Source: Hyphomonas chukchiensis (GTDB lineage: Bacteria > Pseudomonadota > Alphaproteobacteria > Caulobacterales > Hyphomonadaceae). From it: a stretch of 64,000 nt of DNA. The DNA lies in the NCBI RefSeq assembly GCF_000682695.1, contig NZ_AWFG01000001.1, positions 186,001 to 250,000 of the forward strand. The letters are read 5' to 3'. The notes under the pieces are model-generated. The model was not told the origin of the DNA. It saw only the letters and a program-made list of their open reading frames with translations, and made no database searches. Below are positions 42,533 through 52,527 of this stretch, one piece after another; the stretch's first letter is position 1; every line of letters begins with the position of its first letter. The position numbers and the translations under genes were made by a program.

Positions 42533-44113
42533 ATGGCAGGGCTGAGTCGCGAATCGGAATCCACCTATCAGCGCACTGTGGTCTTCGTCCTGGGATTGCT
42601 CCTTGTGCTGCGTGTCGGCTTCCTGCTCGTCTCGCCACTGAACCTTTACGCCGATGAAGCGCAATACTGGCGCTGGGGCGAGACGCTGGACTGGGGCTAT
42701 TATTCCAAGCCGCCGATGATTGCCTGGGTGATCCACGGCGTGACGGCGCTGATGGGCAATGCCGAATGGGCCGTACGGCTGGCGGCGCCCTTCCTGCACA
42801 CGGCAGGCGCAGCTTTCCTCTTCCTGCTGGGCCGCGCCGTTTATGATGCACGCACAGGCATGTATGCCGCCTTCCTCTATGCGCTGATGCCTGCGGTGAT
42901 CCTCTCCTCCGCCGTGATCTCGACGGATGGTGTGCTGATGCCATTCTGGTGCGCGGCGCTCTATGCGCTGTGGCGGCTGCGCAGCGGCGAGGGTCGCTGG
43001 GTGAGCGCCGTGGGCCTCGGCGTGGCCGTGGGCGCAGGCTTCCTGTCAAAATATGCGATGCTCTACTTTATCATCGGGATCATGCTGACGCTGGCGCTGG
43101 ACCGGGACACCCGCCGGGCGCTGCTGTCGTGGCGTGGCCTCGTGGCCCTCTTGGTTGCAGCTGCGATCTTCGCGCCGCATATGGCCTGGAACGCCGCGAA
43201 CGATTTCAAGACGGTCAGCCACACTGTCGACAATGCAAATCTAGGCGGTGAACTGTTCCACCCCGAGCACGCGCTCACCTTTCTCGCCGACCAGATGGGC
43301 GTGTTCGGCCCGATCAGCCTGATCGCCTTTGTCATCGGCCTGTGGGCCATGCGCAAGGCGGGCGACGGGGTGAAGCAGCGCGACCGCTGGCTACTTTGCT
43401 TCGTTCTGCCGGTGCTGGTCATTATTCTTGTGCAGGCCGTGCTGTCACGGGCGAACGCCAATTGGGCCGCAACGGCCTGGCCAGCGGCCAGCGTGCTGGT
43501 CGCGGCCTGGCTGATCCGGATGGCGCCTGCGGGCGTGCGCTGGCTGTGGGCGAGCCTTGCGCTGCATGTCGCCCTCAGCGTGATGTTCGTGACGGTTCCC
43601 CTGCTGCCGGCCTCGGCAGCATCACAGGCCGGTTTCGACAATGAGCTGAAGCGCACGCGGGGATGGGATACGGCCGCCCGGGCCGTGTTTGCAAAGGCGG
43701 CGGAGATCGGCGCGACATCCGTATTGGTGGATGAGCGCGAGGTCTGGCACGGGCTCGACTACTATGCCCGCAGCCGCACGCTGCCACTGATCTCTTGGCG
43801 CCGCTACGGCGTGCCGAAAAGCTTTTCCGAAGCTGTCGCCATGGCGCCGCCCCTCGATGAGAAAGTGCTGGTTGTGTCGCTGCATGCCAATATGCGGCCA
43901 ATGATACGCAGCGATTTCAAGACGTTCGAGGATGCTGGCGAGATCATAATTCCGCTCGGCAACCGCAGGAATGGTTGTCCGCTGGAGCGGCGGTTCCACC
44001 TCTATATTGCGTCAGGCTTTGCGCCGGAACGTCACGATGATGCGTGGGAAGCCCGGCATGAGGGGCTGACGGAGTTCAAGACCCCGCCCTGCCCGGCACC
44101 AAAGGATCAGTGA
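42533..44113 (+). CDS. family 39 glycosyltransferase (ArnT/PMT-like), integral membrane
   Basis: The 526-residue protein has about eleven hydrophobic helices. The first periplasmic loop has the acidic pair Asp41-Glu42 in YADEAQYWRWGE, the catalytic signature of polyprenyl-phosphate-dependent GT-C enzymes such as ArnT, followed by SKPPMIAW. A soluble C-terminal domain (about 390-526) follows. It would transfer a sugar from a lipid carrier to lipid A or another envelope acceptor. AAGGTGAG precedes the ATG. It overlaps msrA by 7 bases at the 3' end. Confidence 0.88.
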   Translation: MAGLSRESESTYQRTVVFVLGLLLVLRVGFLLVSPLNLYADEAQYWRWGETLDWGYYSKPPMIAWVIHGVTALMGNAEWAVRLAAPFLHTAGAAFLFLLGRAVYDARTGMYAAFLYALMPAVILSSAVISTDGVLMPFWCAALYALWRLRSGEGRWVSAVGLGVAVGAGFLSKYAMLYFIIGIMLTLALDRDTRRALLSWRGLVALLVAAAIFAPHMAWNAANDFKTVSHTVDNANLGGELFHPEHALTFLADQMGVFGPISLIAFVIGLWAMRKAGDGVKQRDRWLLCFVLPVLVIILVQAVLSRANANWAATAWPAASVLVAAWLIRMAPAGVRWLWASLALHVALSVMFVTVPLLPASAASQAGFDNELKRTRGWDTAARAVFAKAAEIGATSVLVDEREVWHGLDYYARSRTLPLISWRRYGVPKSFSEAVAMAPPLDEKVLVVSLHANMRPMIRSDFKTFEDAGEIIIPLGNRRNGCPLERRFHLYIASGFAPERHDDAWEARHEGLTEFKTPPCPAPKDQ

Positions 44114-44751
44114 CCGGTGGCCTCGTCGCCCCAGAGTTCCTTCACCCGCGCATCCCGGCCACAGGCGGCACGGTAATAGCGGTACTTGAGCGGGTTCTTC
44201 TGGTAATAATCCTGATGATAATCTTCAGCTGGCCAGAACGTATCGGCATTGATCACCTTGGTCACGACCGGGGACGGCAGCGCGCCTGACACTTCGGCAA
44301 TATCGGCTTCGGCTGTTGCGCGCTCATCTGGCGTCGAGACGAAGATGGCGCTGCGATAGCTCTCGCCCTTGTCGCAGAATTGCCCCGTCGCGTCAGTCGG
44401 ATCAATATGGTGCAGGAAATAGGTCACGAGCTGGTTATAGCTGACCACGTCTGGGTCATAGGTGACCTTCACCGACTCATAATGGCCCGTGTCTTCGTGG
44501 CTGACCTGCTTGTAGGTCGGGTTGGCAACATGGCCGCCGGTATAGCCCGAAACGGTCTCGATCACGCCGTCGACCTTGTCGAAATCGGATTCGACGCACC
44601 AGAAGCATCCACCTGCAAAAACGGCCGAGGACATATGCTTGGGCGCCTCACTGGCGGGCTTGTCTTCGGCACCTGCGCTCGAGAAGAACGCCAGGCTGGT
44701 CGCGGCAAGGCCGGCAACGATGGCAACAACAGGGGCTGAACGGGTACGCAT
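44107..44751 (-). CDS. msrA: exported peptide-methionine (S)-S-oxide reductase
   Basis: The 214-residue protein has the MsrA catalytic motif GCFWCVE with Cys49, then SGYTGG, TGHYESV and the DYYQKNP tail. Residues 1-28 form a hydrophobic signal peptide ending SSAGA, so this copy should act outside the cytoplasm, repairing oxidised methionines in envelope proteins. A Cys near the C terminus (YYRAACGRD) is the likely resolving residue. The start is the ATG at 44751, with a TTG two codons earlier as an alternative. No msrB is adjacent. Confidence 0.94.
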   Translation of the reverse strand: MRTRSAPVVAIVAGLAATSLAFFSSAGAEDKPASEAPKHMSSAVFAGGCFWCVESDFDKVDGVIETVSGYTGGHVANPTYKQVSHEDTGHYESVKVTYDPDVVSYNQLVTYFLHHIDPTDATGQFCDKGESYRSAIFVSTPDERATAEADIAEVSGALPSPVVTKVINADTFWPAEDYHQDYYQKNPLKYRYYRAACGRDARVKELWGDEATGH

Positions 44752-44910
44752 GGGCAAACTCTTGGATTCTACGGACGGCGGACAAATGCTCCGTCTGCAG
44801 CGACATATGGGATGCCCCCTGCCGTCGGAAAGACAGTAATCGCAGACTTAACGGATTTGTGTTGCCGCCGTGTTGTCGTGGCGTGTCAAAAATGGGGCAA
44901 TGCCGTGTTT

Positions 44911-46968
44911 TTAGGCAGGCCCGGTTAACACCCTCACGCGCACACGGCTAGCGCGTCCTGCAGCGTCCACTGCAGTAACCGTGTAAAAGCCCTCCCGCGT
45001 GGGTGACCAGACCGGCGCACCGGCGTCGTCAATGTCGCAGGGGGCGCCATCGACATACCAGGAGAGCTGTCCCTCACCCCGACCGGCCAGCACAAACCCG
45101 CGTGCCTGCTTGCCATCCACTGTGCCGGCCCACAGTTCCGCTTCGCTCGGCGGGAACAGGATCTGCGGCGGAGCAGCGGCGGCAAAATCGCGGATAGCGC
45201 CCTTGGATTTCAGCTGCTTCTCGCTGGTCAGGCGCCCGCGTGCCTGCCCTGTGTCGCGCAGGTGATGCGCCGCGCGGTCAGCGATTTCGAACAGGATCGG
45301 CAGTGCCGCATCGCCGCCTGTCACGCCGGGCCGGGGGGCACCATCCGCGCGGCCCATCCAGACGACAATCGCCAGATCGCCTGCCACGCCGGCCGCCCAT
45401 GCATCGCGGTAGCCATAGGATGTGCCCGTCTTGAAAGCGATCTGCGGCGCATTTTCGGTCAGACGGCCCGGCACGCGGCCCGCAGGTGTCGGTCCGTTTT
45501 GCAGGATGCGGATGATCTCGTCTGCGCTCGCCTCGCCGATCAGGCGCTGGCCCGGCTGGTCGTGAACGGCGGTTTCCTCATCGGCCCGCCAGACCAGCGG
45601 CTTGGCAATACCCTTGTCGCCGAGCGCAGAATAGAGAACAGCCAGCTCGCGCGCCGTCAGCCCCGCCCCGCCAAGCGCAATCGCAAGTCCGGCCTGATGG
45701 CTGGCGGACCCGGCAATGCGCGGGCTCGCACCGGCCAGCGAAAGCTGGGAGACAAAGCGGTCGGGTCCGACCTTGTCGAGCATCATGACGGCGGGCACGT
45801 TCAGCGAGTGCTGCAGGGCATCCGAGACGCGCACGTCGCCGCGAAACATGCGGTCGAAGTTTTCCGGCTGGTAGGCCGCAAAGCGGCGCGGCAGGTCCGA
45901 GATAAGGGTGTCGGGCGCAGCGGACCCGTCGTCAAAGGCCATGCCATAGATGAACGGCTTCAGCGTGGAGCCCGGCGAGCGCGCCTGCGCGGTGAGGTCG
46001 AGCCAGCCTCCCGGGCGCTCGCGTGACGCCGAGCCGGCAATCGCGCGCACGGCGCGTGTGGGAATGTGTATGACGAGCGCCGCAACCTGAACATCGGCGC
46101 CTGCGGCCTCAGCCTGCGTCAGCGCGATGCGCTCGACTTCCGCCTGCAGGCCCGCATCGAGTGTTGAGCGCACATCGCCGCGCGGCCCACTGGCGAGCGC
46201 CTTGGCCGTGCCATGCCAGGCACGGTCCGGGAAGTCACGCCGACGCCCCGGCACACCGGAGGCGGCCACATCCGCCACATCATCAGCCGAGAAGACACCA
46301 TACATGGCGAGCTTCTTCGCCACCCAGTCGCGCGCTTTCGCAGCCTGTTCGGGGCGGCGATCGGGCCGGCGCGCTTCCGGCGACTGCGGCAAGGCAATCA
46401 GAAGTGCAATCTCGTCATCTGTCAGCCGGTCGGCCTCATGCCCGAAATAGCTCCAGCTGGCCGCGCGTACACCCTCTAGGTTGCCGCCATATGGGGTCAG
46501 CGTCAGGTAAAGCGCGAGGATTTCGTCCTTCGACAGGCGCCGTTCGATCTGGTGCGCGCGGACAATCTCGATCAGCTTCGAACCGATATTCCGCCTGCGC
46601 GGTTCAAGCATCCGCGCCGTCTGCATCGTAATCGTCGAGCCGCCGGACACGACCCTGCCCGACAGGGCAGAGTCCACCGCCGCCCGGACCATGCCGGTCC
46701 AGTCCGTGCCATGGTGCTGGCGGAAGCGCTTGTCCTCGACGCGGATCAGCGCCTCGATGAATTCCGGGTCGATCTTGTCGAGATCGCCATGGAAGCGCCA
46801 GCGACCGTCATTCGTCGGGAAGGCACGCAGGGGTTTCCCGGCCCGGTCTGTAACCAGGGCCGAGATCTCCCCTGCCCGCTCCAGAGGTGGCGGCAGCAGG
46901 GCATCCAGCGCGAAGGCCGCGCCGACCAGCAGGGCAAAACCGGCAAGAAGGCGCCTGCCTGGCCCCAT
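44911..46968 (-). CDS. pbpC: penicillin-binding protein 1C
   Basis: The 685-residue protein has an N-terminal membrane anchor (about 7-27), a GT51 transglycosylase domain (Glu79 in RVEDKRFRQHHGTDW, then GGSTITMQTARM), a transpeptidase domain (Ser334 in GSTLKPF, later FKTGTSYGYRDAW) and a C-terminal BiPBP_C domain from about residue 600. It polymerises glycan strands at the inner membrane. It begins 4 bases after the alpha-2-macroglobulin stop, reproducing the conserved yfhM-pbpC pairing in which the two act together in periplasmic defence and repair. Confidence 0.95.
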   Translation of the reverse strand: MGPGRRLLAGFALLVGAAFALDALLPPPLERAGEISALVTDRAGKPLRAFPTNDGRWRFHGDLDKIDPEFIEALIRVEDKRFRQHHGTDWTGMVRAAVDSALSGRVVSGGSTITMQTARMLEPRRRNIGSKLIEIVRAHQIERRLSKDEILALYLTLTPYGGNLEGVRAASWSYFGHEADRLTDDEIALLIALPQSPEARRPDRRPEQAAKARDWVAKKLAMYGVFSADDVADVAASGVPGRRRDFPDRAWHGTAKALASGPRGDVRSTLDAGLQAEVERIALTQAEAAGADVQVAALVIHIPTRAVRAIAGSASRERPGGWLDLTAQARSPGSTLKPFIYGMAFDDGSAAPDTLISDLPRRFAAYQPENFDRMFRGDVRVSDALQHSLNVPAVMMLDKVGPDRFVSQLSLAGASPRIAGSASHQAGLAIALGGAGLTARELAVLYSALGDKGIAKPLVWRADEETAVHDQPGQRLIGEASADEIIRILQNGPTPAGRVPGRLTENAPQIAFKTGTSYGYRDAWAAGVAGDLAIVVWMGRADGAPRPGVTGGDAALPILFEIADRAAHHLRDTGQARGRLTSEKQLKSKGAIRDFAAAAPPQILFPPSEAELWAGTVDGKQARGFVLAGRGEGQLSWYVDGAPCDIDDAGAPVWSPTREGFYTVTAVDAAGRASRVRVRVLTGPA

Positions 46969-46972
46969 CAGC

Positions 46973-49900
46973 CTACTTGCCTCCCGCCGTCGTTCCGGTG
47001 CCGCCGGTGATGGTCACGCGGCCGGGGGCCGAGCGGGCATAGACCGTGGGCCGGTACATGTCCTCGACGACAACACCCGGCATCGCAAAATCGCCCGGCG
47101 TCACCGCCCGCACGACATAGGCGACCGTCAGCGGCTCGCCATAGACGTCCAGCGCCGCGACATAACGGTCATCCTGCGCCTGTTGCGTCTGGGCATAGGC
47201 AATATCGCCGAGGAAGGCGAACGCCCCGGATGTTTCGCCTTCACGGCGGCCATCGGCCGGACGCAGCACGGTCTCGATCTCGAAGCCGGCTGGCAGCAAG
47301 TCTGCCACGATTACCGGGTTGAGCCTGTTTTCCTGAGGCGTGACCGAGACGCGCACGACCAGCTGGTCGCCCTGCTGGATGCGGGAGAGGTCAACCTTGC
47401 CACCGGTCATGGTGTAGAAGGTCTTGTCCGTCTTCAGCTTGGACGAGGCTGCAGGCGGGGCCTTTTCAGGGGCACCGGTGACCAGCACGGTGCGGAACAT
47501 GGGCGCCTTGCCTTCCAGCTTGAACTTGACACCGGACGCGACCTGCTGCTCCGAGACAAGATATTGCCGTCCGTCATCCTTGCCGCGGCCGAGGCCCTCG
47601 ACCATCAGGCGGAACGCATTCTCGCCCTTGTTGAAGTCGTTGACGGCCAGCAGCGTGAACGCCTTTTCCTGTGTGGTCATGGCATCGGCTTCCGGCACAT
47701 CCTTGCCGAGACGTTCGGCGAGGCGGGCCACCAGCTCTGTCATGTCGGCTTCGCTGGCGAGCGCCATCACGCCGGCCAGGTCGCGCAGCGGCGTCTGGTA
47801 ATAGTCGCCGGTGTTCTGGTAGCCGAGCGCTTTCTCGGCCGATTCAAAAGCCGAGGTTGCGCGGGACCGGTCGCCCATGAAGGCGAGACCGGCACCGATT
47901 TGAGCGCGGGCAAGCGGGCTGTCGATGTTCGACAATTCGCGGTCATGCAGGTAGCGCAGGCGGGAAATATCCGCCTCGCCAGCCTTGGCCAGGACATAGA
48001 GCGAATAGGCCGCCGAGCGGAACATCATCTGCTCGTTCGTGTCGTTGGAATAACGGCTCTCATAGACGTCCGTGTCATAGCCATAGACGCGCCATTGGTC
48101 GCCCGTCGAGATGGCGCGCAGGGCGCCATAGGCCCGGTCGAGCGACTCGTCCGGCACATTATATCCGGCGGCTTTTGCCCGATAGATAAAGTCCGTCGCA
48201 TAGGCCCCAAGCCATGGTGACGCATAGCCATCGCCTTCGTGCCACAGGCCGAACGCACCTTCAGCACCCTGACGGTTCAGGATCGTGTTGACGGCGGTCT
48301 GCACGCGGTCACGCGCATTATCTCGCGCCCCCTTGGCCCCCATCGCGACCAGCTGTTCGGAATAGAGCAGCGGCATCGCACGGCTGACCGTCTGTTCGGT
48401 GCAGCCATAGGGATAGCGGTCGAGCGAGGCATAGAGCGTCGCCGGATCAACCGGAATGCTGGAGAAGCCAACCGTGACATCCGCCGAGCCCGGCACATAG
48501 CCAGCCAGCAGTTTCGGATCGAGCGAGTATTGTTGGCCCGGCTGCATGAGGGCGCTCGTCGAGCGCGTCTCCGGCAGGTAGGGCGAGCGGGTCTGGATGT
48601 CATAGGTGTGCTGGACGGAATACTTGTCCGGGCCGGTTACGGCGATGCGTACCTGCGAAATGCCTTCACTCTTGGCTTCCACACGGACAGGGGCGTCGGA
48701 ACGCTTGCCCGTCTGCAAGGTGCGGGTGAGGCGGCTTTCGGCCACTTCAATCGGACCCGCACTGGAGATGTCAGCGGTAAACTCGCCCGCCGGCAGTTCG
48801 ACATTGTCGATGCTGGCGGTGAGATAGGCTTCGTCACCGGGCGCCATGAAGCGCGGCAGGATAAGATCCGATGGCGCCGCGTCGCGGACAGTCATCTTCG
48901 TATCGCCCTGCCCCAAGCCGGTCTTCGACCAGGCCACGGCCATGATGCGCAGCTCGCCATTGAAGTCCGGTATGTCGAAGCGAACCTTGGCTTTGCCTGA
49001 GCGGCCAACCTCGACGAGTCCCGAGAAGAGCGCGACCGACTTGGTCGGCACAACGGTCAGGCCTTCGCCGCCAAGCTGGTCACCACCGGTGCGCACTTCG
49101 GCAGGCAAGCCCATGTTCGGATCGAGCAGGCGACCGTAATCGTCATACTGTTCCACGCCGAGCGCCTTCTGGCCGTAATAATAGGCAACCGGATCGGGGC
49201 TCTTGAACTTGGTGAGCTGGAGGATGCCTTCGTCAACGGCCGCAAGCGTCAGGTAGACAGGCTCACGCGGGCCACCGCCGAAATCGACCTCGATGACCTG
49301 CTCGCCGCGCGGACGGGCCACTTTCGGGGCATTCACGGTCAGCTTGAAGGTGCGCGCATCCATGTTCACGGGTACATGCGCCACGCCGACCGCGCGGCGG
49401 GGCTTGGCCTGCAGCACAGGGTCACGCTCGGTATAGACGTTGACCATGACATAGGCGCCTTCGCCCCATTCCTCGGTCACGGGCAGGGACACGCGTGTGC
49501 CGCCAGCCGTCACGTTGAGGTTCTGGACCGAGAGGACGCGGTCTGTCGCAACCACGATCTGCGCCTGTCCGTCATAGGGCGGGATGATGGTGATCTCGGC
49601 TGTCTGACCAGGCGTCGGCGAGCGTTCCGGTCCCATGACACGGACGCGGTCCGGCGCTTCGACGCCATCGTCGGAGACCCGGCCACCCCAGCCGACATAG
49701 AAGTCATCGCTGGCAGCTGCGCCGACATTGACGCCTTCGGCTTCGACCACGAGTTCATGGCTTCCCCATTCGAGGCCGCTGACCTTGATCTCAGCAGTGC
49801 CGCCAGTGGGTGTCGAGACAACACCTTCATTCACCTTGGTGACGGTGCGCGACCGGCGCCAGCGCCACTCGTCGCCATCGCGATACCAGTCATAATGATA

Positions 49901-51946
49901 GTCGATCGCCAGCATTTTCCAGGCAAGGCGCTGGGCCACCGCCGCGCCATCGGAATTGACAGCGACGACCTGATAGACCGTGTCACCGCCCTCTTCGACG
50001 GAGTCATCGAAACCGGGTTTGAGACCAATATAAAGGCTTTCCGGGCGGTACGGGATGCGGACGCTGTCGGTCACGGCGCGGCCACCGGGCTCCAGAACGC
50101 TGACAACCGTGTTGATCCGCAGCGGACGGCCCGCATTGCTGCCGGCATTGCCGGGCGCAACCCGCACGATAGCGGCACCTGCCCCGTCCGTAGTCTGGTC
50201 GGGCAGTTCGAGGATACGCTCTTCAAAGGTCGCATCGTAACGACCGAAGGCAAAGCCATCAAAGGCGGGGAATGGATTAGGCTGTGGCTCAAGCCGTGCT
50301 TCGGCCTTCACCGTCAGGCCTGCACCGGGTGCGCCATAGAGGAAGCGGGAAGCGACGCTGATTTCGCGTGTGCCGCCGAGCTTCATTGCCGTCCTGTCAT
50401 CGGCCTTCAGGTCAACCGCGATCCGCTGGGGAACGAAGTCTTCCACCGCGAAGGTTGCCGCGCCGGAGGTTTCGGCCAGGCCATCAATCTCGATGGCTGC
50501 GCGCCACTGGCCGCGCGAGGCGCCCTTGGGCAGTTCGAAACTGTCGAGAACAGCGCCGGAATCAGGCGCATCGAAGCGAACCTTTTCGGCGACCAGCCCG
50601 TTCGGGCGATAGATCACGAGATGACCGGCCCGCTTCTCGACCTGCCGTCCGGCGCGGTCGCGCAGCAGGGCCGAAATCTGAACCGTCTCTCCGGGGCGGT
50701 AGATGCCACGCTCGGTATAGACATAGGCGTCAACGATACCAGGCGTGCGGCGTCCCCCGGCCACATGCTCGGACAGGTCGACCGGCGCACGCGTCAGGTC
50801 CAGCGCTGCCAGTTCGCCCTTGGCGCTGTAGGCAAGGATCATCTTCGGAGCGAGATTGCCGGCGCCATTGATCAGCGGCCCGTCAAAGGCGACACGGCCC
50901 TGCTCGTTGGAGCGCGTCTCGGCGAGGATCTCATTGTTCATCGCCACAAGCTGGACGGTCGTGTCCGGCACGGGCTTGCCGTCCTGCAGCGAGCGCAGCG
51001 TGACATCGAGGCCGTTCTCGCCCTGATAGGCGGTGATCGCCAGGTCGGTCAGCATGATCCAGCGACTGGACGAGGCTGGCGGGCCTTCCTGCGGGTCGAG
51101 CTTGGCGGCATCCTCAATGCGCACATAGTAAGCGCCGGGCTCCATCGTGCCGATCACGTCCTGCAACGGGAAGACCGAGATCACCGGCGCATTCTGTTCG
51201 GCCGTAATCTCCATTGTCCCGGACCAAAGCTCGGTTTCGACTTCGCTCGGGCTGTCTTCGCCCCAGGAATAGGAATAACGGCCCTGCGCCGTGGTTTCGC
51301 CTTGCGTGATGCTCTTGAAGGCGAGCGCACGGTCATTGATGCGTGAAACCTTGATGGTCACCTTGTTCACATTGACGGTCTCGATCGGCAGGCCGTCAGC
51401 ATCCTCGCGCGGCAGGATCACGCCCGCGCCCTTGAAACCGACATAAGGCGGCCGGTCGGCAAAATCGATCGGCACGGTCTCTTCCCGCTTTAGCGTGCGC
51501 CCGTCAGCGGCAGGCAGGCCGGACAGGATGGTTGCCGTGCGGCTTGTGCCGAAGGTCAGGCCGCCAATGCAAAGCTCGCGTCCTTCGACGCTGAGCGCAG
51601 GCCGGAAGGCCGGGCGGAATTCGACATAGGGCGAATAGTCGGCCTTGGGGTCGAGCGCGGCCGAGAAGACCAGACAGGCGAGCGGCTGCTCACCCGAGGT
51701 GTCGATACGGTAGCGGAAATAGGAAAATTCCTGCTCCTGCGCAGCGAGGGCCTTCTGGCGGCGCTGTTCCCGCTGGCGCGCGGCAACCTGGTCCTTGGGC
51801 GAGCGCTGGACGACTTCTCCGGCCATGCTGGCATCATCTGCCGGCTTGTCCTTGCCGCCGCCTCCGCACGCCGCAACCAGACCGAAGAGCAAAGCCGCGA
51901 TGACGGCCCTGTACTTGCCTTGAGTGCCCGTTCCGAACTGCGCCAT
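46973..51946 (-). CDS. bacterial alpha-2-macroglobulin lipoprotein
   Basis: The 1657-residue protein has lipobox LVAAC, then a long series of macroglobulin-like beta domains. MG2-type sequence (YVYTERGIYRPGETV) is central, followed by the bait region and an alpha-helical TED domain containing the thioester motif YGCTEQ with Cys1182. Bacterial members trap attacking proteases covalently in the periplasm. The length matches E. coli YfhM (1653). GGAGAGG lies 4 bases before the ATG at 51946, which decides the start among several upstream ATGs. It is followed directly by pbpC. Confidence 0.95.
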   Translation of the reverse strand: MAQFGTGTQGKYRAVIAALLFGLVAACGGGGKDKPADDASMAGEVVQRSPKDQVAARQREQRRQKALAAQEQEFSYFRYRIDTSGEQPLACLVFSAALDPKADYSPYVEFRPAFRPALSVEGRELCIGGLTFGTSRTATILSGLPAADGRTLKREETVPIDFADRPPYVGFKGAGVILPREDADGLPIETVNVNKVTIKVSRINDRALAFKSITQGETTAQGRYSYSWGEDSPSEVETELWSGTMEITAEQNAPVISVFPLQDVIGTMEPGAYYVRIEDAAKLDPQEGPPASSSRWIMLTDLAITAYQGENGLDVTLRSLQDGKPVPDTTVQLVAMNNEILAETRSNEQGRVAFDGPLINGAGNLAPKMILAYSAKGELAALDLTRAPVDLSEHVAGGRRTPGIVDAYVYTERGIYRPGETVQISALLRDRAGRQVEKRAGHLVIYRPNGLVAEKVRFDAPDSGAVLDSFELPKGASRGQWRAAIEIDGLAETSGAATFAVEDFVPQRIAVDLKADDRTAMKLGGTREISVASRFLYGAPGAGLTVKAEARLEPQPNPFPAFDGFAFGRYDATFEERILELPDQTTDGAGAAIVRVAPGNAGSNAGRPLRINTVVSVLEPGGRAVTDSVRIPYRPESLYIGLKPGFDDSVEEGGDTVYQVVAVNSDGAAVAQRLAWKMLAIDYHYDWYRDGDEWRWRRSRTVTKVNEGVVSTPTGGTAEIKVSGLEWGSHELVVEAEGVNVGAAASDDFYVGWGGRVSDDGVEAPDRVRVMGPERSPTPGQTAEITIIPPYDGQAQIVVATDRVLSVQNLNVTAGGTRVSLPVTEEWGEGAYVMVNVYTERDPVLQAKPRRAVGVAHVPVNMDARTFKLTVNAPKVARPRGEQVIEVDFGGGPREPVYLTLAAVDEGILQLTKFKSPDPVAYYYGQKALGVEQYDDYGRLLDPNMGLPAEVRTGGDQLGGEGLTVVPTKSVALFSGLVEVGRSGKAKVRFDIPDFNGELRIMAVAWSKTGLGQGDTKMTVRDAAPSDLILPRFMAPGDEAYLTASIDNVELPAGEFTADISSAGPIEVAESRLTRTLQTGKRSDAPVRVEAKSEGISQVRIAVTGPDKYSVQHTYDIQTRSPYLPETRSTSALMQPGQQYSLDPKLLAGYVPGSADVTVGFSSIPVDPATLYASLDRYPYGCTEQTVSRAMPLLYSEQLVAMGAKGARDNARDRVQTAVNTILNRQGAEGAFGLWHEGDGYASPWLGAYATDFIYRAKAAGYNVPDESLDRAYGALRAISTGDQWRVYGYDTDVYESRYSNDTNEQMMFRSAAYSLYVLAKAGEADISRLRYLHDRELSNIDSPLARAQIGAGLAFMGDRSRATSAFESAEKALGYQNTGDYYQTPLRDLAGVMALASEADMTELVARLAERLGKDVPEADAMTTQEKAFTLLAVNDFNKGENAFRLMVEGLGRGKDDGRQYLVSEQQVASGVKFKLEGKAPMFRTVLVTGAPEKAPPAASSKLKTDKTFYTMTGGKVDLSRIQQGDQLVVRVSVTPQENRLNPVIVADLLPAGFEIETVLRPADGRREGETSGAFAFLGDIAYAQTQQAQDDRYVAALDVYGEPLTVAYVVRAVTPGDFAMPGVVVEDMYRPTVYARSAPGRVTITGGTGTTAGGK

Positions 51947-52104
51947 GAACCTCTCCTGCATTTTCTGTTGGTATCCATACACCGCTTGGGCACGGCGCCA
52001 ACAGGGCGCGATTGGGTCAATTCAAAGGAATATTGCGATATTGTCAGACAGCTGCCCCGACAGCGCAATCTTTATCCGCCTTGCCAGCCGCCCCATTGCG
52101 CCCG

Positions 52105-52524
52105 ATGTATGCCAGCATGTGGGCCTGGCGCATCCTTGGAATATTCGCTTTCGCGCTGGGGGCGATCGGCGTGGTGCTGCCCGTCATGCCCACGACCATT
52201 TTCTGGATCGTCGCGGCCTTCGCCTTTGTCAGGTCCGACCCGCGCTGGGCCGCGTGGATCTATGCCCGTCCCGGCATCGGTCCTCATATCCAGACCTTCG
52301 TTGAGACCGGCCGGATCGGCATGCGTAGCAAGGCTGCGGCACTGGCCGGCATGGCGCTTGCCGCCGCCGGCACGGTCTTTCTCTTCTGGAACCATCCGTG
52401 GCCCATGGCGGGCAGCCTCGGCTTTCTCGCCATCGGCGCCGCCTTCGTTATCAGCCGCAAGGCCCCGCTGGCCGCCGCGCCACAACCGCTTCAAGAAACA
52501 GAAATAGAAAAACAGGGAGAATAA
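52105..52524 (+). CDS. DUF454 (YbaN-like) inner-membrane protein
   Basis: The 139-residue protein has three to four short hydrophobic helices and the YbaN pattern: LGIFAFALGAIGVVLPVMPTT at the start, then FAFVRSDPRWAAWI and a GIGPHIQ segment. Function unknown. The start is ambiguous between ATGs at 52105 and 52117. It ends 3 bases before the ATG of the SDR gene, so the two form an operon. Confidence 0.85.
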   Translation: MYASMWAWRILGIFAFALGAIGVVLPVMPTTIFWIVAAFAFVRSDPRWAAWIYARPGIGPHIQTFVETGRIGMRSKAAALAGMALAAAGTVFLFWNHPWPMAGSLGFLAIGAAFVISRKAPLAAAPQPLQETEIEKQGE

Positions 52525-52527
52525 GTC

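Noticed and set aside
1729-44757. Shared TTTGCCCATGCG context at the starts of the serine hydrolase (1732) and msrA (44751)
   Set aside because: Only 12 bases and both are start regions of exported proteins beginning Met-Arg; most likely coincidence.
44758-44910. Terminator-like sequence in the spacer between pbpC and msrA
   Set aside because: T runs occur (GTGTTTTTAGG) but the nearby stems are only 3-4 bp, so no credible hairpin was found.
49376-51346. 656-codon open frame opposite the alpha-2-macroglobulin gene
   Set aside because: Composition-driven antisense frame; no domain, and the minus strand encodes an intact A2M protein.
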